Origin: Spirochaetae bacterium HGW-Spirochaetae-1
Lineage (GTDB): Bacteria > Spirochaetota > UBA4802 > UBA5550
Assembly: GCA_002839375.1 (NCBI GenBank)
Contig: PGXY01000009.1
Coordinates: 1-64,000 of the forward strand
DNA: 64,000 nt
Direction: 5' to 3'
This document shows positions 27,637-36,906 of this stretch, one piece after another. A program made the translations under genes and the position numbers. Under the pieces are notes generated by a model, which did no database searches, was not told the DNA's origin, and saw only the letters and a program-made list of their open reading frames with translations. Position 1 is the stretch's first letter. Every line of letters begins with the position of its first letter.

Positions 27637-29040
27637 TCAGTATAGTGTCCGGTAATTGACGAAGGTTTTTCCGCCTCCCGTCACCTCAACCTCATCGGTT
27701 TCGGTTCGCACAACAGCGCCGTTTTTGTCGATGAACTGGAGCGTCAGGGTATATTTACCCGGCTTCAGGAAAATTCTTTCCAGCTGAAGGTTTGCCGGCA
27801 GGGAATGCCAGCATCGCAGGTCCGGTTTGATCTGCGACATGAGAGCGGCGCCCGTTCCGGCCCCTGCGGCGATGCCGATGCATCCAGAAGCGGCTTTGAT
27901 GTAGGCATTATCGGCCTGTTCGGCGATCTTTTTGGCGGCGATCCCCGTCGCTATGGAGGCGGCCACCTTGGTGACTATGCCTGCGGCGACTTTTTTGTAG
28001 ATGCGGCTGTAATCGTCACGCAGCGTTTTTACCGCCGTGTTCTCGATGTCCTCCAGCATGATGGTCGATCCTTCCGTGCGGCCGTTTATGACAATATTGA
28101 GTTTCTGTATCCGGTTCGACCTCTTGACGAATTTCGGGATAGGATGTTCGGCATTACGCAGCGTGGCTGTTATGGCAGCTATGGTAACCCCGGCTTCAAA
28201 GGACATGGAGCCAATGGCGACCTGTATGGCCCCGGCCATGGCCTTGTCGGACATGAGGGGTCCCCGGGACTGTTTTATCGCGCTTCTTCCGGCCTGGTAT
28301 ATGACGATGAGTTCGCCGGCCCCTGCCGGGATAGCATCTTTTTTGCCGAATTTGCGGAGCCACTGGCGGTAATCATCGGTGTATTTCAGTTTTGCCGAGA
28401 TACGCTCCAGATCCCTGTACACCAGGGCAAGTCCCGGCTGGAGCCCGTATATCTGCTTGTATTCCACATAGGCGTATTCCCAGGCCTCCTGATCGTTGTC
28501 CATGTCGCCTATCATTTCATAGGCGATGGCCGTCAGGTACTTGGCCATTATGTTCTGGCGGTACTGTTTTCCGCTCTGCTGGTTGATACGGTTCAGTTCA
28601 TCATTGACCTTTTTGAATTCTACGCGGGCGCTCTCGGGGTTCTTTACCATGAGATAGTTGATGCCAAGGTACATGTGAATGAGAACACGCTCGAAATCTT
28701 CACCCTTGTAATTGGTGCTTTTCTCGTTGAGAAAAAGGGACGCGGCCTGCTTCGTCAGGCTGGTACTTATCGTGGCCGCCACGTGGCCGGCCTTGCTGAA
28801 AACCTCGGCGCTTTTGGTGAATTCATCGGCTGTATGAAGCATGAGCCCGGCCTCCATGAGGAAGAGGAGCTGGTCTTTGTTTTTTTTGTTTATATGAGGG
28901 ATGAACACGCGCGCCGCTTCCACGGGCTGTCCGTTGTAAAATTTTTTCTCCGGCTCTTTGATGATCTTGGTATAGTCGGGTGAGCATGACGAAATTATTA
29001 CAATGAATGCAAGCAGCAGGAGTTTGTTGATTTTCCTCAT
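27637..29040 (-). CDS. COG3014-like lipoprotein
   Basis: 467 residues with lipobox IISSC (Cys19). The N-terminal half has TPR-like helices (AARVFIPHI, MYLGINYLMVKNPESARVEF). The C-terminal half has VAIGSMSFE and two Ala/Gly-rich hydrophobic stretches (VAASIATGIAAKKIAEQA, AASGCIGIAAGAGTGAALMS), then a beta domain (LERIFLKPGKYTLTLQF). This matches the uncharacterised COG3014 type found near CsgG/LpoB-like lipoproteins. Probably an outer-membrane-associated assembly factor. The downstream outer-membrane protein gene is 58 bp upstream on the same strand. Confidence 0.75.
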   Translation of the reverse strand: MRKINKLLLLAFIVIISSCSPDYTKIIKEPEKKFYNGQPVEAARVFIPHINKKNKDQLLFLMEAGLMLHTADEFTKSAEVFSKAGHVAATISTSLTKQAASLFLNEKSTNYKGEDFERVLIHMYLGINYLMVKNPESARVEFKKVNDELNRINQQSGKQYRQNIMAKYLTAIAYEMIGDMDNDQEAWEYAYVEYKQIYGLQPGLALVYRDLERISAKLKYTDDYRQWLRKFGKKDAIPAGAGELIVIYQAGRSAIKQSRGPLMSDKAMAGAIQVAIGSMSFEAGVTIAAITATLRNAEHPIPKFVKRSNRIQKLNIVINGRTEGSTIMLEDIENTAVKTLRDDYSRIYKKVAAGIVTKVAASIATGIAAKKIAEQADNAYIKAASGCIGIAAGAGTGAALMSQIKPDLRCWHSLPANLQLERIFLKPGKYTLTLQFIDKNGAVVRTETDEVEVTGGGKTFVNYRTLY

Positions 29041-29098
29041 TTGGGGTTCCCTCGATTCTTATCTTTTAGTTATGAATTTCGTGAACTATATGTGTCCA

Positions 29099-29884
29099 TC
29101 AGAAAAAATATGCCAGTGACAAGGTTATACGGCTGTGCTCGAATGATACATCAACGGGCGAATAGGGGGCAACAGTCTGGGTGAAGCCGCCCCGGGTGAC
29201 GCTGTAGGCCAACTCGATCTGGAGTCCCATGCCCACAAGGATTCCTCCGGCTATGGAATAATGGAGACCGCCCTTTTCTTTCGAAATGTCATAGTCATTG
29301 CCGGTGTCTGTGGTATCCACGTTGTATAAGGTAGCGGCATTATAGCCGATGTTGAATGCTACATAGGGCGTGGTGCCATCCAGAAGGTAGAGCTTGAAAA
29401 TGCCGTAGATCGGAACAGCGCCCAGAAAATGCCGGTCGCCGTTAACATCATCGAAGGCATCAGCCATGAGATCGGCGCCGATGCCCAGGCCCAGGTGCTT
29501 GAAGGGATTGAAAACCAGTTCGGCTGCCATGTCGAAGCTGAAGCGGTCTTTGGAGTCGGTATATACTTTCCCCAGGTCGTCTTCCTTGATGGTAGGTTTG
29601 AAGTTATATCCTATTTTAACTCCCAGCTGGGCCGTTTTACGTTTCTGCGCCGGCGTATCCTGCTTTTTTTTCTCTTCTTTTTGTTCTTTTTTCTGCTCTT
29701 CTTTTTTCTCTTCCTGTATTTGTTCCTTTTTCTCTTCTTTTATTTCCTCGACAGGTTCATCCTTGTCGATTTCTATCTGTGTAAGGGGGATGGAAGGGTC
29801 CGTGAAAAAACGGGCCGGTGAGGTCACGGGCCAGGAAACTAGAAGTATTATTGCCGTCAGGGATATTAAACTGCGCAGATTCAT
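29099..29884 (-). CDS. Outer-membrane beta-barrel protein with Lys/Glu-rich linker
   Basis: I choose the start at 29884 (MNLRSLISLTAIILLVSW); 27 upstream in-frame codons would precede the signal peptide. After the signal comes an extreme Glu/Lys/Gln-rich stretch (about residues 48-80), then a barrel-like region (VKIGYNFKPTIKEDD ... LGLGIGADLMADAF ... SRITLSLAYFF) ending in Phe, as OmpA/OprD-like barrels do. The charged linker may span the periplasm or touch peptidoglycan. 261 residues. Confidence 0.7.
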   Translation of the reverse strand: MNLRSLISLTAIILLVSWPVTSPARFFTDPSIPLTQIEIDKDEPVEEIKEEKKEQIQEEKKEEQKKEQKEEKKKQDTPAQKRKTAQLGVKIGYNFKPTIKEDDLGKVYTDSKDRFSFDMAAELVFNPFKHLGLGIGADLMADAFDDVNGDRHFLGAVPIYGIFKLYLLDGTTPYVAFNIGYNAATLYNVDTTDTGNDYDISKEKGGLHYSIAGGILVGMGLQIELAYSVTRGGFTQTVAPYSPVDVSFEHSRITLSLAYFF

Positions 29885-30045
29885 GAAATATACCTTTCCA
29901 TTCAGATTTGTACGGTTCCGGATTTGTTTTATCCTACATTTCTCTTTCAGATGAGTCAAGTACATTTATTGGCGCATTTTCTTTACAGAAAGGCCGTGAA
30001 GGAGAGACCCCGGCGAAGATAAACAAGCCATACATAAACCAGGAG

Positions 30046-30117
30046 CCGCCACCCCTGTGAGGGGTTTAAAATTTTTATCTTCTTTTAAAGTCCCCCTCGG
30101 GGGGATTTAGGGGGCGG
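30046..30117. repeat. Dispersed palindromic repeat (copy 1 of 2)
   Basis: A 72-bp unit with CCGCC/GGCGG ends and internal GGGGTTTAAAA and GTCCCCCTC blocks. A copy in opposite orientation is at 51455-51521, inside the haem gene train. It lies between pepF and the outer-membrane protein gene. Confidence 0.75.
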
Positions 30118-30137
30118 CAAGAGACTGTATCGATGTG

Positions 30138-31943
30138 TCATCGCTGTAAGGCTTTTTTAAGCTCCTGGACCAGCGCTGCAAAATGATCGATAGCGTACTG
30201 CACGGGTTCCGGTGAGCCCATATCAACACCGGCCTGGCGCAGTTCGTCCAGGGGAAATTTGCTTCCGCCAAGGGAGAGGAAGGTCATATAGGCCTGGCGG
30301 GCCGGCGCTCCTTCCTTCAGCACTTTTTCCGCCAGGGCTATGGCTGCGGAAATGCCCGTGGCGTATTTGTATACGTAGAAGGCCGAATAGAAATGGGGGA
30401 TGCGAAGGCATTCCAGGTCCAGCACATTGTCGAGTACCATGGCGCCGCCGAAATATTCCCGCAGGAGCCTGTTGTAGATCGATGTAATCGTTTCCAGTGT
30501 CAGGGGATCATTGGCTTCGATAATGGCATGGGACTCCTTCTCGAATTCGGCAAACATGGTCTGCCGGTACAGGGTGGCCCTGATATTGTCGATCTCCCGG
30601 TTCAGGATGTAAGCTCTCATGCGTGGATCGTCACGGTATTTTTCCAGCAGGTAATGACTGAGAAGCGTTTCGTTGAAAGTGGAAGCCACCTCGGCAACGA
30701 AGATGGTATAGTCATGATAGATATAGGACTGGCCCTTCCGGGAATGGAGGGAGTGCATGGAGTGGCCCGCTTCATGAATGAGCGTGTACAGGCTGTTGAT
30801 ATTATCGTCGCGGTAATTCATGAGGATGTAAGGAGGGGAGTCGTAGCATCCCGATGAATAGGCGCCGCTTCTTTTGCCGCGGTTCTCGTACCGGTCCACC
30901 CATCCTCCCAGGAGGCCCGATCTTAGCTCAGAGCAGTATTCCTCTCCCAGGGGACGGAGGGCCTCAACGCAGGTATCCACGGCCTCTTCATAGGTCATGT
31001 GAAAATCCATGTCGGGAACAATGGGCACATAGGTGTCGTAGAAATGAAGATCATCCAGTTCCAGGGCCTCCTTCCTGAAGGCCAGGTAGTCGAAGAGGGG
31101 GCCCAGATTTTTTTTCACCGTGGCGATGAGGTTGTCGTAGACGCTCTCGGGCATATTGTCGGAAAAGAGCGATGGATGACGGCTGTTGTCGAATTTTCTC
31201 ACGCGGGAATAGAAGTGGTCTTTTTTATTGGAGAAGCCCAGGGTGGCAGCCATGGTGTTCTTATGATTCTCATAGGCCTCGTAATACTGGAAGAAGGCCT
31301 TTTTTCTGAGCTCCCGCGAGGGATCGATGAGGAAAGAGCTGAAATTGCCGTGGGACAGCTCCACCTCACGGCCCTTCCCGTCGGTGATGGTGCCGAATTT
31401 CAGATCAGCATTATCCAGCTGGCTGAAGACCTGCGATGAGGCCTGGGCCACTTCGCCCGACATGGCCAGTATTTCCTCGATCTCCTGTGAAAGGGTGTGC
31501 AGTTTGTAACGGAGAATTTTTTCAAGGAAAAAGGCGTATTCCTGCATGGATTCATGCTCCCGGTATGCCTTCATGGTTTCGTCGGGTATGGACTGGATCT
31601 CCGGTGTGAGGAAGCTGGCCGTCTCGGATATGCGCGTGTAGAGATTCATGGAACGCTGGTACAGGGCCTGATACTGCTGGTTTGTCTTGTCCTCGTCGCT
31701 TTTCAGGTGGGCATAGGTGTAGAGCCGTTCCAGTTTGCGTGAGACCGACAGGTCGAATTCCAGCGCCTCTTTAAAGGTAGCCACGGACTCGTGAAGTTTT
31801 CCCCGGTATTGATTGTATCCGCTTATGGTGTTTTCCAGTTCACTGAACAGGGCCTCCCATTCCTCATCATTCTTAAAAAGGGGTGTGAGGTCCCACTGGT
31901 GTTCTTTGGGGATATTGATCCGATCCTTTATTTTTTCCGCCAT
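30138..31943 (-). CDS. pepF: Oligoendopeptidase F (M3 metallopeptidase)
   Basis: 601 residues, the family length. The zinc motif HEAGH is at residues 390-394 (TLIHEAGHSMHSLH), with a distal Glu region in HDYTIFVAEVASTFNE. Cytoplasmic peptidase that degrades short peptides. It stands alone between the palindromic repeat and the repeat-rich region. Confidence 0.95.
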   Translation of the reverse strand: MAEKIKDRINIPKEHQWDLTPLFKNDEEWEALFSELENTISGYNQYRGKLHESVATFKEALEFDLSVSRKLERLYTYAHLKSDEDKTNQQYQALYQRSMNLYTRISETASFLTPEIQSIPDETMKAYREHESMQEYAFFLEKILRYKLHTLSQEIEEILAMSGEVAQASSQVFSQLDNADLKFGTITDGKGREVELSHGNFSSFLIDPSRELRKKAFFQYYEAYENHKNTMAATLGFSNKKDHFYSRVRKFDNSRHPSLFSDNMPESVYDNLIATVKKNLGPLFDYLAFRKEALELDDLHFYDTYVPIVPDMDFHMTYEEAVDTCVEALRPLGEEYCSELRSGLLGGWVDRYENRGKRSGAYSSGCYDSPPYILMNYRDDNINSLYTLIHEAGHSMHSLHSRKGQSYIYHDYTIFVAEVASTFNETLLSHYLLEKYRDDPRMRAYILNREIDNIRATLYRQTMFAEFEKESHAIIEANDPLTLETITSIYNRLLREYFGGAMVLDNVLDLECLRIPHFYSAFYVYKYATGISAAIALAEKVLKEGAPARQAYMTFLSLGGSKFPLDELRQAGVDMGSPEPVQYAIDHFAALVQELKKALQR

Positions 31944-32187
31944 GGGTGCGCTCCTTGTATATTATGGTATAAACTGTGTTTCAACTCAGATAAAACTGTT
32001 TCATTAATATAGAAGACCTCTTTTTGATGCAATGATTTTATGCAGCTGGATGTAAATTTAGGGTCAGAGCCCCGTATCGGCAGTGTTCAATTATTCATTC
32101 AATAAAAGCCCACTCTCTTTGTGTACTCTATGCGTACATCTGTTCAGAACATGGTGAAAAATCTCTTTATCTTCCGGGACTGGAACG

Positions 32188-32448
32188 ATGGAGCCGGGTA
32201 TTGTTGCCACAGTTCATTTGAGAAAAGGTATCATTACAAAAAGTGAACATGATTTTTTTATTACCCACTACACCATCGGTTTCCATGTCTATTTCAAACC
32301 GGTAAAGGGAGATAATAATGAAATTCTTTTCAGGGCTGCGGAATATATTGCTGCCGGCTTTTTTCATAACCGCCAGATCGTAAAGATTGATAACGCGCGA
32401 AATTTTAAAAAAGCCTTGCCTTCCCGGAATATTTTGTCAATACATTAA
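32188..32448 (+). CDS. Doubtful 86-codon ORF running into repeat copy a
   Basis: The first 70 codons could be coding (GIVATVHLRKGIITKSEHDF), but the last part (FKKALPSRNI) is the repeat sequence itself, so any gene was cut by or fused to the repeat. No family or good ribosome site. The rest of 31944-32400 shows nothing else. Confidence 0.25.
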   Translation: MEPGIVATVHLRKGIITKSEHDFFITHYTIGFHVYFKPVKGDNNEILFRAAEYIAAGFFHNRQIVKIDNARNFKKALPSRNILSIH

Positions 32449-32534
32449 CTTGGCGGTGATCAGGAACGGCCTTCCGATAAGACCTGTTGTGTCCCCTGGA
32501 CCGGGTTTTGTTGGCGGACTTTCCTATATATCAA
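32401..32534 (+). repeat. Modular dispersed repeat, copy a
   Basis: Contains module A (TTAAAAAAGCCTTGCC ... GTCAATACATTAACTT), module B (CAGGAACGGCCTTCCGATAA) and module C (CCCCTGGACCGGGTTT ... TTTCCTATATATCAA). Six related copies follow up to 47.0 kb, all in the same orientation. Confidence 0.85.
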
Positions 32535-32543
32535 TTTGCTCTT

Positions 32544-32855
32544 ATGGGCGGATTTAGCATTCCTGCTTTTATCTTTCTGGTTATTGGTGCTGCTATATGC
32601 CGGTTTCAAAATTGGAAATCTTCAATAGGTATCGTTTTACTTTTAGTTGTCGGCTTCAATTTACTTGCCATCATTACTGTTATATGTATTCTTTTGACAC
32701 CAGAATTTTTTGAATATTTCCCATCAAATCCCTTTGCCTCTTTCGACGATTATTTCTCAGGTATGTTTGTAATGATATTTTTCGTAGGCTTTGGCGGATT
32801 ATTAGTGAAAACAAATAAAAATATAACTACCAAAATGATGAAAGTAATAAAATAA
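32544..32855 (+). CDS. Small membrane protein
   Basis: I place the start at ATG 32544 (GGFSIPAFIFLVIGAAI); 19 upstream in-frame codons are pure repeat sequence. About 103 residues with three hydrophobic segments (FIFLVIGAAICRF, SIGIVLLLVVGFNLLAIITV, FVMIFFVGFGGLL). Function unknown. It is followed by a small lipoprotein gene on the same strand. Confidence 0.5.
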   Translation: MGGFSIPAFIFLVIGAAICRFQNWKSSIGIVLLLVVGFNLLAIITVICILLTPEFFEYFPSNPFASFDDYFSGMFVMIFFVGFGGLLVKTNKNITTKMMKVIK

Positions 32856-32920
32856 AATTGACATTTCGCTCTTAATAAGAACATTAGACTAAATAACTTA
32901 TTTATGTTCAGGAGATGAAA

Positions 32921-33238
32921 ATGAAAAATATTCTTAAAGTATCACTGATCTTACTTGTTGCAATGTTCGTTTTTTCTGGTTGTCAAACTGCCCTTACAAA
33001 AGAAGGCGGTGCAGTGAGAATTATAATGAAAGAGGAACCCCCGGCAGGTGCAAAAATGCTGGCAACAATTGAATCGGGTATGTTCTCTAATCATCCGAGT
33101 GTAGTAAGTGTTCAAAATGATTTAAGGAATAAAACAGCTGAGCTTGGTGGGAATTTATTGGTAGTTGATGTTATTGTTGCAAAAAGTAGCGAAGGTGGTA
33201 TAACTTACTCTGGAAACGGTAGAGCATATAAGGAATAG
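32921..33238 (+). CDS. DUF4156-like lipoprotein
   Basis: The AGGAG at 32910-32914 best serves ATG 32921 rather than the ATG at 32915. Lipobox VFSGC; the mature part (VRIIMKEEPPAGAKMLATIE ... AELGGNLLVVDVI) matches the DUF4156 (YjeI) type of small lipoproteins, about 105 residues. Envelope role unknown. Confidence 0.7.
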   Translation: MKNILKVSLILLVAMFVFSGCQTALTKEGGAVRIIMKEEPPAGAKMLATIESGMFSNHPSVVSVQNDLRNKTAELGGNLLVVDVIVAKSSEGGITYSGNGRAYKE

Positions 33239-33378
33239 TTTTTGTTACTGAATATCTTTTCAAAATATAACCCTTGAAAAAAATATTCAGTAATTTACAA
33301 CCCAGACCACCCAAGGCTGAACTCGGCCATAAAAGTTCTAGCCGTATCCAATCCTGCGAGCTTTGTTAAAACATAGAT

Positions 33379-33416
33379 AAAACTCCTGGTCATATTGGCC
33401 AGGAGTTTTGTTTTTA
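33379..33416 (+). terminator. Rho-independent terminator of an unassigned transcript
   Basis: Stem AAAACTCCTGGTC (33379-33391) pairs with GGCCAGGAGTTTT (33397-33409), followed by GTTTTTATTT. The nearest upstream gene ends 140 bp before. The intervening 33290-33378 stretch is free of genes on the plus strand and has a CGGC/GCCG pairing potential, so a small RNA is possible. Confidence 0.8.
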
Positions 33417-33430
33417 TTTCATTTGGTGTC

Positions 33431-33620
33431 AAAATTTAAAAAAGCCTTGCCTTCCCGGAATATTTTATCAATACAAAAAGAGAGTGGCAAGCTTCAAGGT
33501 GCAAGTGAAAAGTTGCCGGCCGCCCCGGCCGTCTAACTTGTTCCTTTTTACTTGATACTTGCAACTTTTATTTACTGTCCCCTGGACCGGGTTTCTGGTG
33601 GCGGAATTTCCTATGTATCA
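33431..33620 (+). repeat. Modular dispersed repeat, copy b (longest)
   Basis: Module A (33431-33475), then a GC-rich insert with AAGGTGCAAG, then module D (CTTGTTCCTTTTTACTTGAT ... TTTACTGT) and module C (CCCCTGGACCGGGTTTCTGG ... CCTATGTATCA). It replaces module B of other copies with D. Confidence 0.85.
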
Positions 33621-33765
33621 CCGTAATCAGAACTATCCGCAGTGTGGTGTGAGAGATCGGCAGGCGACTATCTCACCTGCCGATCTCTCCTGTGGCCTGC
33701 TGTTATTTTAACTTTTAAAGACAGAATGCTTGATGTTGTTATGTGGCTAAATTCATCCTGTTGTT

Positions 33766-34200
33766 TTAACGAACCACATAATATACAACTTCAAATTCCT
33801 GGGGCAGCCCACCGCCTTCGACCGGAATATTTTGCCCTTTACCGACAACAACGGCATTGCAGAGCCACTGATACCGTTCATCACTGGTTTCAAAACGAAC
33901 ATGGGAATCCTTGATTTCAGGTCCAGCCATAAATCCGGCGATAGACACGGCAATTTTCGCCCCATCATCCGTATGGATCGCTGCACGAACATTAATGTGC
34001 CCAACTCCGTCCGGACGCATTAGGAAATAATCGACCCCCTGCATTTTCCCATTAATTGTTTCTCCGCTTAACCGGCCTTCAAAACCGACATCAAAACGAA
34101 CTCCTGAAGCTGTTGGTCCATAATCCACAAGACTGGTAACCTTTGCTTTCATGTCCATTAATTTTTCAACATGATCTATGGATAATACTGTATTAAACAT
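33766..34200 (-). CDS. DUF3237 family protein
   Basis: 144 residues with the DUF3237 pattern: GPTASGVRFDVGFEGRLSGE, GVDYFLMRPDGVGHINVRAA and an acidic end VEGGGLPQEFEVVYYVV. This family often accompanies flavin- or steroid-type catabolic genes. It is 83 bp downstream of the flavoprotein on the same strand and probably in the same operon. Confidence 0.8.
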   Translation of the reverse strand: MFNTVLSIDHVEKLMDMKAKVTSLVDYGPTASGVRFDVGFEGRLSGETINGKMQGVDYFLMRPDGVGHINVRAAIHTDDGAKIAVSIAGFMAGPEIKDSHVRFETSDERYQWLCNAVVVGKGQNIPVEGGGLPQEFEVVYYVVR

Positions 34201-34283
34201 TTTTTTCTCCTTCAGTGTTTGTTGTTAAAATATTTTATGCATTATTCTTTTTAGGAAATCATCGACAACGGTCAATTCGGTTA

Positions 34284-35963
34284 CTATATATTACCTGTCA
34301 TATGGAGTATCGCATGCCTGGCGAAAGTCATTGTTTTACCGACAGCAACACCTACACACAGTTCCGGATATAAGTTGTCTCCAAAAAATCCACCGGCAAC
34401 ATCTCCTGCCGCGTACAGTCCTTCAATAGCATTTCCCTCGGTATCCACAACCTGGATATTTGTATTAATACGAAGCCCGTCCATCGTGGTGAGGAGCCAT
34501 CCCGCATTTGTAATACCATAGTAAGGCGGCTTTACCAGGGGAAGAAGTGTGTCGGGATCTTTGCCGAAGTCTTTATCCTCACCGCGCCTTGCCATCTCGT
34601 TATAGCGCTCAACCGTAGCCTTAAGTTCTTCAGGGGGCAGCTTGAGTTTCTTTGCCAGACCTTCTATCGTTCTTGATTTCTTCAACAAGCCCCTGAGCCT
34701 CATGAGAGTTATCAAGCTGTAATTCGGCAGGAACCTCATCCCCTCAAAGGTTTTGGGCTTGCTTTTGCTTTTAATAATTCGTGAACAGCCAATAGTATTA
34801 AAAGCCTTTATATGTTTCCAGTAGTTGGCATCCCAGATAATACAGGACACGCCGTTCTTCTGATCTTGCAGCGGATAAAGAAAAATATCATAGGGGACAG
34901 ATTCACTGGTAAAGCGTTTTCCATTCATATTGACCTTCATAAAGGGCTGACTCGCCATGAAGAATGAATCAAAAGTAGCGCCGGTTCTTATGGGAGCACC
35001 TGCTTTTCCGCCAGGCTTGATGGGGCCCCGGTCGAACACCATGGCTGAGGGATATTCATCCTTTTCTCCTCCTGCCCACACTCCTGCCCTGATGCCGTCA
35101 CCCAGGTTTCCCTTTTGCACGTACCTGAGTGTTGACACCGCTACAGCTTCAGGATTGCGTTGTACCACCAGTTCCTCATTGGCTGCATACCCACCGGTTG
35201 CTATTAGTACACCCTTACTTGTATTGATCCTGATATATTTCCCATTCTTCTTCCTGGCAATAACTCCAAGGACCCTGTTCCCTTCTTTAATGACTTTGAC
35301 CAGACATGTGTTAAACATGAGTTTGACGCCGTAGCTTTTAACCTTCTTCATGAAAAACTTCTCCAGCACATATACGCCGGCATGCGATATTGCAAGAGGT
35401 CCTCCTTTACGAAAGGGTACAAGTAATTTCGTATGCACAGGGAAGGCCTTGAAGGGGCCATGGTGGCCATGCCCAATGTCATATTCAGCCACATGCCTGA
35501 TGCCGTATTCTGACAGCTCTTCAGCCAGAAAATCAAAAGTTGGACCGCTTTCATCTGCCCAGAGTCGTACAAGTTTTTCATCAACTTTATTGGCTCCCCG
35601 GTATTTAGATCGCCTATAGCCTCCATATACTTTCTTCTCATCCGTATATTTGGTTGAATAATGTACCAGTTCCTGTATAATCTCTTCCTTGTCGATCCTG
35701 GCTTTATCACCGACCGCTTTTTGCGCCTTCGAATCAATTGCCCCCATATATGGCTTGATTAAGCCCATCTTTTTGTCTTTCTCTATGACAATGGTCTTTA
35801 CTCCCCTATTCCCGGCAACAATAGCAGCGGCCATACCGGCATTTCCGGCGCCACAGATGAGTATCTCAGTTTCAATTGTTTCAGTAACAGCCGATTGGGG
35901 AATATCAGGTTCAGCACCATACCACGGGTTATTAGTTGCAAAAGGCTTTTCTCTCTTTTTCAT
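34284..35963 (-). CDS. FAD-dependent oxidoreductase (fumarate reductase/ketosteroid dehydrogenase type)
   Basis: 559 residues. The N-terminal FAD-binding Rossmann motif is ILICGAGNAGMAAAIVAGNR. The C-terminal FAD motif is IEGLYAAGDVAGGFFGDNLY preceded by DGLRINTNIQVVD, as in FAD_binding_2 enzymes (succinate/fumarate and 3-oxosteroid dehydrogenases). A substrate domain fills the middle. No flavin-attachment His motif stands out, so the electron acceptor and substrate are unknown. Divergent from a TetR gene with a shared palindromic promoter. Confidence 0.85.
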   Translation of the reverse strand: MKKREKPFATNNPWYGAEPDIPQSAVTETIETEILICGAGNAGMAAAIVAGNRGVKTIVIEKDKKMGLIKPYMGAIDSKAQKAVGDKARIDKEEIIQELVHYSTKYTDEKKVYGGYRRSKYRGANKVDEKLVRLWADESGPTFDFLAEELSEYGIRHVAEYDIGHGHHGPFKAFPVHTKLLVPFRKGGPLAISHAGVYVLEKFFMKKVKSYGVKLMFNTCLVKVIKEGNRVLGVIARKKNGKYIRINTSKGVLIATGGYAANEELVVQRNPEAVAVSTLRYVQKGNLGDGIRAGVWAGGEKDEYPSAMVFDRGPIKPGGKAGAPIRTGATFDSFFMASQPFMKVNMNGKRFTSESVPYDIFLYPLQDQKNGVSCIIWDANYWKHIKAFNTIGCSRIIKSKSKPKTFEGMRFLPNYSLITLMRLRGLLKKSRTIEGLAKKLKLPPEELKATVERYNEMARRGEDKDFGKDPDTLLPLVKPPYYGITNAGWLLTTMDGLRINTNIQVVDTEGNAIEGLYAAGDVAGGFFGDNLYPELCVGVAVGKTMTFARHAILHMTGNI

Positions 35964-36096
35964 CGTTTTCTCCTTTTTTACTTTCTAACAATAGTTGGAC
36001 GTACTAATAATTATCTGAACGCACTCCTGGTTCGACTTTCCAGTTTTTTGCTCCACTATAATGGACAATAGTCAATTATGATACATGTGTAACTTA

Positions 36097-36133
36097 CTTG
36101 ACAAATGTACATATACTATTTACTGTTGTCAAG
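36097..36133. promoter_or_regulatory. Symmetric divergent promoter/operator for TetR and flavoprotein genes
   Basis: The block CTTGACAA (36097-36104) and TTGTCAAG (36126-36133) form inverted ends 21 bp apart. On each strand TTGACA is followed after 17 bp by TAC-rich -10 hexamers (TACTGT plus strand, TACATT minus strand). Two face-to-face promoters therefore overlap inside one palindrome, an ideal site for TetR repression of both directions. Confidence 0.65.
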
Positions 36134-36177
36134 CGTGATGAAAATACCGATAGATTTACGCAACAAAATCATAAAAA

Positions 36178-36777
36178 ATGGTGCATAGAATGAACCAGGA
36201 CAAACGCTCAAAACGAACAAGGGCATGGCTTCTTGAAACATTGCTGGAATTACTTGAAAAAAAGGAGTATTCCGAGATCAGCATTACCGAACTTACTGAG
36301 AATGCGGACATTGCGCGGCAGACTTTTTACCGCAATTATGACAATATGGATGACATTCTTTTATCTGAAATGGATGACATCCTTGATGAATATGTTAAAA
36401 AAGTTCAAAAAAACATGGAGACTAAGAATGATCTAACCTGGGATTTTGAGGTAAAACAGCTGGTATATGTATGGCAACGAAATGAAGCATTGTTTAAAGC
36501 TTTGCTCAAAGCCGGCCTTGGCCTTCAGGCTCTGGAAAAGCTATCGGAATTTTTTTCCCTGTTTCACATGAAAGTTCAGCATATACAGGAACTTGACGAA
36601 TACCATCAAAGCCTTGTGCATTACCTTGCCGGAGGAGTTTATATGGTCTTAAAAAAATGGTTTGAAAATGAAATGAACACGCCTATTGAGATAATAACAG
36701 ATATTTTCAAAAAGGCAGCTAACAATATTAATCAAATTGCATCGGAATATATTCAAAGTACAAAAAAAGAGAGCTGA
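36178..36777 (+). CDS. TetR-family transcriptional regulator
   Basis: 199 residues. The N-terminal HTH is at about residues 12-62 (SKRTRAWLLETLLELLEKKE, ISITELTENADIARQTFYRN), followed by a helical ligand-binding part. A second start at 36190 is possible; neither has a clear ribosome site. It is divergent from the flavoprotein/DUF3237 pair and probably controls it through the palindromic promoter. Confidence 0.85.
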   Translation: MVHRMNQDKRSKRTRAWLLETLLELLEKKEYSEISITELTENADIARQTFYRNYDNMDDILLSEMDDILDEYVKKVQKNMETKNDLTWDFEVKQLVYVWQRNEALFKALLKAGLGLQALEKLSEFFSLFHMKVQHIQELDEYHQSLVHYLAGGVYMVLKKWFENEMNTPIEIITDIFKKAANNINQIASEYIQSTKKES

Positions 36778-36906
36778 ATGACTCAGGCAGTTTTCCGGAA
36801 CTTAGGGGAATGGAGATTCACTGGAAGAAGCCTTTCGCGTTTCTGTTGCATAAAGAGGTGATATTGGGGGACTTGCATGGCAACTCACGATCCGGGCATC
36901 GTCTTC

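Noticed and set aside
27805-28983. Long plus-strand frame opposite the COG3014 lipoprotein
   Set aside because: It mirrors the lipoprotein gene codon by codon and has no signal or family. The minus-strand protein has a clear lipobox.
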